From Scleromitrula shiraiana (taxonomy: Eukaryota; Ascomycota; Leotiomycetes; Helotiales; Sclerotiniaceae), in NCBI GenBank assembly GCA_028455995.1, contig JABELC010000002.1, positions 1,178,001 to 1,242,000 on the forward strand: a stretch of DNA of 64,000 nucleotides. Direction: 5' to 3'. Each line of letters opens with the position of its first letter. Position 1 is the stretch's first letter. Shown piece by piece: positions 58,375-64,000 of this stretch. A model generated the notes under the pieces. That model saw only the letters and a program-made list of their open reading frames with translations, did not search any database and was not told the DNA's origin. A program made the translations under genes and the position numbers.

Positions 58375-59608
58375 CTATTCCCTATTCCATCGCATCCGTC
58401 CAATCCCAGTCCATCCCATCGTTCCATAAATCGTGACAGAATAGTATTGGATAGCTGCAACACCCGTCATTTGCACAGAAGCTTGCAGAGCACAAGCGAG
58501 AAATAAGCGTCGGGAGGAAGATCGGTTGGTGAAGAGTTCCGTGTAGGGTTTTGCTTCGTGCTCGTGCTCGTGCTTCGTGCTCGTGCTCGTGCTCAAAGGT
58601 TATACTATCTTGATTTGGTCGGATTCAGCGCGGACCCATGGGTCATTCTCGTTGCCGTGGGCGTGGAGTCGAGTGAGGGTTCTTAAGCCTTTCTCGGGGC
58701 GTCCGTGATCGATTAGCCAGCGGGGAGATTCGGGAAATAGGAAGATAGGAAGATAGGAAGATTAGACCAGCCGTAGAGGGAATGTTAGTAAGAAGCTAGA
58801 TTACATATCAGTGTGAGAATAAAATGATACTTGCCAAGAATAACAGCAGGTAGTATCTGTAAACCCAGCGGTAAACGCCACTGAGCGGAAGATGACAAAC
58901 CAACAGAAGTTCCATAACTGATCCAACCCGCAATCAAAGATCCAATGCCCAGCATAAATTGTTGCAATGAAGTTACTGTTCCTCTAATATCCGGATGTGC
59001 TATCTCGGCTTGATAGAGCGGAATGTTCATTACCAAGAATCCAACACCAAGTCCGGCAATCCATCTACCTGCCCAGAGATCATGAATACTCTCTGCGCCG
59101 GTCTGGAGACCCCCTCCGAGAATAAATAAAAGATATCCGGCGAAGATAGACCAGCGTCTTCCGAATTTGTCGCCTATTAGACCTGCTAGACCTGCTCCAC
59201 AGAATGCTCCGCTGGTGAAGAGTGATACTACGATTCCACTGGGGTTCGAATATGTATAATTAGCTTTCGCTGTACGATGTGGGCATAGATTGTGTGGAGA
59301 TGATGAATTAATAATACATACGTTTGTGTGGTAGTTAGGTTGAACTTGTGTGTGAAAGTATCACTTGCAATGACTTCTGCAACGACACCTAGGGAGTGTT
59401 AATCCTAGATCTAGTTTCCATTGCATATGGATTCTTGTGCTCATACCTAGATCATAACCATATAGGACAGAACCGACCGAGGCAAAAACACCCACGAGAA
59501 ACTAACGCGAGGAGATGCAAGTCGGTAAAGATATCTAATAGGCGAGTCTCATGTGGAAGCAATGCAAAATGCAAATCTTACCTGATAAAATTTGGGAGAG
59601 AGCCCCAT
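58375..59608 (-). pseudogene. Truncated MFS sugar-porter gene
   Basis: Clean exons start at ATG 59608: 59608-59582, 59501-59447 (VGSVLYGYDLG), 59388-59322, and 59238-58835 with GDKFGRRWSIFAG, RWIAGLGVGFLV and PDIRGTVTSLQQFMLGIGSL. The last exon ends at a GC donor (G/GCAAGT). The next coding block is present (LFPESPRWLIDHGRPEKG), but no AG acceptor lies before it: the place is occupied by a cttcctat repeat (aggaagat on the plus strand, 58738-58763). That block then meets an in-frame TAA after DQIKIV (~58603), resumes with a THEH-type repeat and ASVQMTGVAAIQYYSVTIYG, and stops at 58375. Helices 7-12 are missing. Family: hexose/sugar porters of the plasma membrane. This copy should be dead. Confidence 0.82.
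58738..58763. repeat. aggaagat microsatellite at the lost splice acceptor
   Basis: Three 9-bp units of (ataggaag) sit exactly where the sugar-porter pseudogene needs a 3' splice site. Read on the minus strand it is (cttcctat)n without any AG. Expansion of a pyrimidine tract may have replaced the acceptor. Confidence 0.7.
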
Positions 59609-61225
59609 AACTGCAACTATCACTTTACCCTGTCAAGCAAGTGTGTACCAAAGTTCTAGTTCTATTCATCGGGAGAAGTAGAAGAGCGAAGATATACAGA
59701 AAACCAAGAACAAATCATATAATATGATGAAAACTTCTCCATCTTACACTTGTGTTATTTACTTGACAATACTAGCTACTACTTACATACTATGTAGATA
59801 GCATCTACCGTGTTTAGCTACCTGGAGATACTTGCCGATACGTACATACATCCATCGTGCGTACATACGTACTCATCTCACTGATCTGACACCCGAAATT
59901 CTTCATGTAGATAGGTAGTATAATTCCAACAATCGATCCCACAACCCTGGAAATCTAGCATCGCATGCATTTACAAGCGGATGCACATGTCATGCCCATG
60001 CCATGTACGCGGGGATCCTGGGGTATGGAGGTACGCGGAAAGCCTCAAAGCTTGAACATTGTCAATCATCCATGACTGAAACTCTTCATCATCGAATGCG
60101 AGGTTTTGTCTAGTACTGCGCCTAATGGGGATGGATTCGGGAGAAGGTGAGATGTTTGGCTAATGGTGTGAGGTGCGCTCGTGGTAGATATGCATGGATG
60201 TCTATATAGTACATATGCATATGGGCCCCATATCGTATATGCTGTCCTTGGAGTTGATATTATATGATGACAAGGATTCCCGTGGGGAAGAAAAGGAAAG
60301 TTGCATGCATACTGATCGATCGGAGTCGGAATGGAACGGCTGAATGATTTTTCCTCCAATTAGAATGGGCTTTCCAATTGAGTCTGTTCATTCGTTCGGA
60401 AAACATCAAACCTGTTCTTCAAAAGTTCCCAAAGGTTGGGGAAGAATCAATTTTATGCGCACCAATGAGAGAAAAATGTGATATTATGGGATTGGTACGT
60501 GCATGCCTTTGAGTCGAATGAACGGTTTGTTTCAAATGGATACATAGAGTAAAGATCCCTTCTTAGTAAGTATTGTTCACCATATCGATCATGTGCGAGG
60601 AGTCTATGGACACTAGTACGAGATGGTTAGATTTTATATTTGGATGTCCACGATTGAAACAAATCAAGATCAAAAAGTTGCAAGCTGGAAAAATTAGATT
60701 GAGGACAGTTTGGGGTCGAGGCACGGAATATTCAAATTGTACGGATATATATCAGAGATATGACGACTTTCACTAGGATACCTGATGAGGAAACTCCCTC
60801 GATCAGTGTTGATGTATCGAGGAGGTTGTCGAAAATTGGTATGTCTCTAGTCTGTTAACACTGCAATGTGGGCAGCGCGGTCAATACTGACATGAGCGAT
60901 TAGATCCTATGATCTATGGAGGGTTCATGGAGTTAGTGTTCATTCTTACTTGTATATTTGAGGAGTATCGTTCAACCTAGTGGTTTAACATATATCCAGC
61001 TTGGCCATTCTCAATGTCTTGATGCCTTAATCTCAGCTGTGATGTTCTGTGATTTGCAGTTTTGAAGCCCTTCGGGTTACTATCGTTACTGTAGTAAATG
61101 CGGAATATGCTCTTCCAAGAAAATGAAATTTGTAAAAGTTATCCAAGTGGAATCTCTGGAGTTGCGGAGAGGTATACATGCCTACCAGTGAACATAAAAA
61201 TCAAAGACAAGGTTGAGATAGCAAA
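59609..61225. other. Spacer between the dead transporter and the GH51 gene
   Basis: 1.6 kb with no credible gene. A short plus ORF at 60573-60776 (67 aa, TRWLDFIFGCPRLKQIKIKK) has mild coding character only. Several tacatac/atgcatg words are present (59830-59870, 60190-60240). Confidence 0.45.
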
Positions 61226-61347
61226 AGCCATCAAATATTGACTCCACCAAATCACTTGAAAAATGGCAAGCGTTCAAATCCCGAACTCCATCTCTTCCAG
61301 CTTCTCACGTCAAATAAACATACATGGACTAAGAACAAACCAGGCAC

Positions 61348-62963
61348 ATGGGTCGTTGCATCTACGGCGGAATCTACGAACCTGGTAATCCCCTATCCGA
61401 TAAACACGGCTACCGAACCGACGTTCTCTCTGCACTTCGAGATCTTGATGTTCCCGTGATCCGCTACCCAGGTGGAAATTTCTGTGCCACCTATCACTGG
61501 CAAGATGGCATTGGGCCTAAAAAGAACCGACCTACTCGACCAGAACTTGCTTGGTTGGGAACCGAAACCAATGAATTCGGTATTTGTTCACCATCCATTA
61601 CATTTATAGATGACTGATATGATATATAGGCACTGATGAGTTTATGCATTTCCTGAGTGTCCTTTCCGAAGGCAAAGAGAAAAGGGTAGAACCATACTTC
61701 TGTCTTAATTTTGGAACAGGCACTTTAGATGAAGCATTGGCATGGGTAGAATATTGCAACGGCACTCGTAACACATATTGGGCTAATCTGAGACGGAAAC
61801 ACGGACATGAAGAACCGTATAATGTCAAATATTGGGCACTAGGAAATGAAGTATGGGGACCATGGCAAGTAGGGCAGATGACCGCCGAAGACTAGTAAGT
61901 ATCCTCTCGTTCTTGCGAAATCCCATCCCCAGTGACGGCCAATTTTACTAAACATGATTCACAAAAAAGTGCCAAACAAGCCCACCAATGGGCCAAAGCA
62001 CTTCATCTATTGGATCCTACCCTCCAACTAATCCTCTGCGGTGAAACCGGTCTCTCCCCCTGGGATTTAACCGTTCTCCTCCCCAATATCCACCACATAA
62101 CCATGCACAGCATCCACATCTACAGTACCTCCACCTCCCACGTTCCCAACGCACTCTCTCCCTTACAAGCCGAAACGGCCATTCAAACCGCAGCCCACCT
62201 CATTCAAATCGCTCGAATCCAAGCAAAAATCCCCCCCTCGGTTCCCCTCCCCACAATCTGCTTCGACGAATGGAACGTCTGGGATCCATTACGCGCACCA
62301 GGAGAAGAAGGTGCCGAGGAAAAATATTCCCTAAGTGATGCGTTGGCTGTAGGAGTATGGTTGAACGTATTCGTGCGACAGAGTCGATATGTAGGAATGG
62401 CGAATATTGCACAGAGCGTCAATGTGATTAGTCCGTTGATGACGAACGAGAAGGGGATATTGAAACAGACGACTTGGTGGCCGTTGTGGTTATTTAGTAA
62501 GTATATGCGTGGATGGACTATAGGATGTCATGTGCGAGGGGGAGTATATGAGGGGGCGTTGGATCCGAAATGGTTGGGGAGTGTGGTTGCGGATCAAGGG
62601 GGTGCGAGTTGGTTGGATGTGGCGGGGTGTGTGAATGAGGATGGGTGGGTTAGTTTGGTGGTTGTTAATGTTAGTGAGGATGTGGGGTTTGAGACGGATG
62701 TCAGGGGCGTGAGAGGGGAGGTGCAGGTTTTTACGGTGACGGGGGATAATGTTAAGGTTGTTAATACTGAGGGGAAGGAGGAGGTGGGTGTGAAAGAAAC
62801 TAAGTGGGATGGGAAGGGGAAGTATACTTTTGGAAAACATTCTCTAACGATGCTGAGATGGGATTCTGGAGAGAAGATCACTGAGGTGAAGACAGCAGAG
62901 GGTGAGAGATTGGATACGAGGAAGTTGGCTTGGGCCGGTGATAGGGAACTTGACAAATCTTGA
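61348..62963 (+). CDS. GH51 alpha-L-arabinofuranosidase, intracellular type, N-terminus uncertain
   Basis: Exons 61348-61579, 61630-61894 and 61970-62963 with introns of 50 and 75 nt give 496 aa from ATG 61348 (MGRCIYGGIYEPGNPLSD). Catalytic residues are visible: acid/base E151 in ALGNEVWG and nucleophile E266 in CFDEWNVWD. Other family blocks are VIRYPGGNFCATYHWQDG, PYFCLNFGTGTLDEALAWVE and QSVNVISPLMTNEKG. There is no signal peptide, as in the abfC-like group. The enzyme removes arabinose side chains from arabinan and arabinoxylan oligomers. Homologues carry ~30-40 residues before EHMGRCIYGG. Here the upstream frame (SNPELHLFQLLT, 61226-61308) could join through a 35-nt GT-AG intron (61309-61343) to restore THMGRC, but it lacks a start codon. 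A skew switch lies inside exon 3. Confidence 0.9.
61980..62930. other. C-rich to G-rich strand-skew switch inside GH51 exon 3, centre ~62290
   Basis: Plus strand 62101-62160 has 29 C and 5 G; 62581-62640 has 32 G and 4 C, and 62641-62700 has 27 G and 1 C. The reading frame continues unbroken, so codons go from C-ending to G/T-ending. The encoded C-terminal domain becomes Val/Gly/Glu/Asp-rich (VNVSEDVGFETDVRGVRGE). Confidence 0.85.
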
Positions 62964-63216
62964 GAGCTATGTATTGCAGAGTAATATGAGATACAATTTT
63001 CGAAATTATGATTGACTTAGGTTAATTGTGACCCACAATTGAAGATTACATATATATTTCGCTCAAAATTACCAACGTGCAAGCAAACAATTAGGTCTTT
63101 TTGCTGACGACCAGAACCCACCCATGCCGTGAAATACAGATATATATGCATACACCATAATAATTCTACCACCAAAATCGCCTTTCAAAATTCCTCTACC
63201 CCAAAAGATAAGCAAA
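62964..63216. other. Short convergent intergenic region
   Basis: 253 bp between the GH51 stop codon and the RFC1 stop codon, the two genes pointing at each other. It holds both 3' ends; nothing else is visible. Confidence 0.5.
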
Positions 63217-64000
63217 TCATTTCTTGACCTTTTTAGGCGCAGCTTTCTTAGCTTTTTTTTTCGGTTTCTCATTTTCCTCTTCATCATCATCAATCATATC
63301 ATCGTCTTCATTCTTACTCTTCTTCTTGGCCGCCGCTTTCTTTGCAGCTGGCTTCTTCTTAGGTTGTTTGATGTATTTATCTTTTTTGAGATCGGTCTCG
63401 TCATCATCATCAGCTGGTTCCGCAATAATTTCTCCTTCATCTTCTTCCTCGAATGCTTCTTCAAGATCTGGTGCTACTTTGGTGGCTTTTGTAGGTTGGA
63501 AGACGTTGCTTGCTTTCATGAAGGGAACAGGATGAGTTCGTGCATTGTAACTATCGCATGTTAATATAGGAATATAGTTAAGTGGGGTAATAATAGATGG
63601 GACTGAGAGAACTTACGATCTTGTGAAATTTGCTTTAACTTGAGTTTCCAATTTCACACCCTCCATATCCTGATCTCCAACACCAAGCTCCATGATGAAA
63701 TCAAAATCGTCCCTTGTCAAGAAGTAACTATCCATAAGATCAATGACATCCTCCACAGAATCTCTGCCTTCGACCTCGAGGCGTCGAATGAGTTTGTCCC
63801 AGAGAACAGGCAGGTATTGCTGACGAATTTCATGACGGTCTCCAGAAGACCGAAGACGCATGTGTGATTGGATTTCCTTTACATAACGAGACAATTTGCC
63901 GTACTTGCTGTTGTTACCAAGCCAGGACGTAAATTTTGTTCTTCCGCCTAGATTGCCAGATACAAAACTTGACGGTCTGACTGAGCTAAAAACTGCATGT
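63217..64000 (-). CDS. RFC1: Replication factor C large subunit, C-terminal part
   Basis: The gene enters from the right edge. The visible parts are an exon from 64000 to 63617 and a last exon 63550-63217, split by a 66-nt intron. The first reads KLSRYVKEIQSHMRLRSSGD, QYLPVLWDKLIRRLEVEGRD and VIDLMDSYFLTRDDFDFIME, which is the RFC1 C-terminal domain. The splice gives NFTRSYNARTHPVPFMKAS, also diagnostic. The tail after that is acidic (EEAFEEEDEGE) and then Lys/Ala-rich (KKPAAKKAAAKKK), as in other fungal RFC1 proteins and likely a nuclear signal. RFC1 is the largest clamp-loader subunit and opens PCNA at primer ends. The AAA+ and BRCT parts lie outside the window. Confidence 0.95.

Noticed and set aside
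62490..62956. Minus-strand ORFs of 116 and 120 aa inside GH51 exon 3
   Set aside because: They mirror the G-rich half of a well-supported gene; their Ser/Thr/Pro/Leu content is a skew artefact.
63224..63535. 103-aa plus-strand Ser/Phe-rich ORF
   Set aside because: Antisense shadow of the Lys/Glu/Asp-rich RFC1 tail.

Overview
The window looks like a nuclear contig from a filamentous ascomycete, most likely a leotiomycete close to Botrytis/Sclerotinia. The evidence is the set of orthologues, short 47-125 nt GT-AG introns, AT-rich gene-poor spacers and RIP-like C-to-T/G-to-A changes between repeat copies. The species call is inference from style and protein resemblance; no search was run. Gene models were spliced by hand, and each was checked so that exon lengths sum to a whole number of codons.

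Layout. 1-110: 3' end of a plus-strand gene. 2407-3309: uncharacterised 300-aa protein. 3.3-6.3 kb: spacer with a decayed ~75-bp tandem repeat. 6329-8101: four-exon maltose-type MFS permease. 8.1-15.6 kb: spacer with a probable pseudogene (9.6-10.4 kb) and a RIP-marked tandem duplication (12.8-13.2 kb). 15626-16845: secreted pepsin-like aspartic protease. 19705-20414: thioredoxin with an in-frame mitochondrial-type leader. 22345-24810: 821-aa disordered protein. 24.8-30 kb: simple-sequence spacer. 30002-31792: RCC1/Ran-GEF. 33.9-35.8 kb: broken CorA-like gene. 35984-38279: gamma-tubulin complex protein 4. 39059-40823: tandem pair of IFI6/IFI27 (ISG12)-like membrane proteins. 41040-43562: AP-1 beta-adaptin. 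44092-44758: EMC4. 45172-45417: 63-aa cysteine-rich protein. 45.4-54.6 kb: gene-poor tract with decayed ORFs and two 12-bp minisatellites. 54639-56786: KRE6/SKN1 beta-1,6-glucan synthesis protein. 58375-59608: dead sugar transporter. 61348-62963: GH51 arabinofuranosidase. 63217-64000: C-terminus of RFC1.

Most intact genes are housekeeping: Ran cycle, microtubule nucleation, AP-1 vesicle coats, ER membrane insertion, wall glucan, replication clamp loading and redox. Interspersed are nutrient and host-interaction genes: sugar permeases, arabinofuranosidase and a secreted protease. They form no operon-like or pathway cluster.

The most unusual signal is not a gene. At least eight places have 200-600 bp of C-rich, G-poor plus strand switching within tens of bases to 200-600 bp of G-rich, C-poor sequence (about 19.06, 19.86, 29.26, 34.09, 35.58, 36.23, 38.08, 58.48 and 62.29 kb). 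The switch cuts through coding exons as well as spacers and changes codon choice inside single genes. The direction is always C then G, so GC skew jumps upward, as it does at replication origins.
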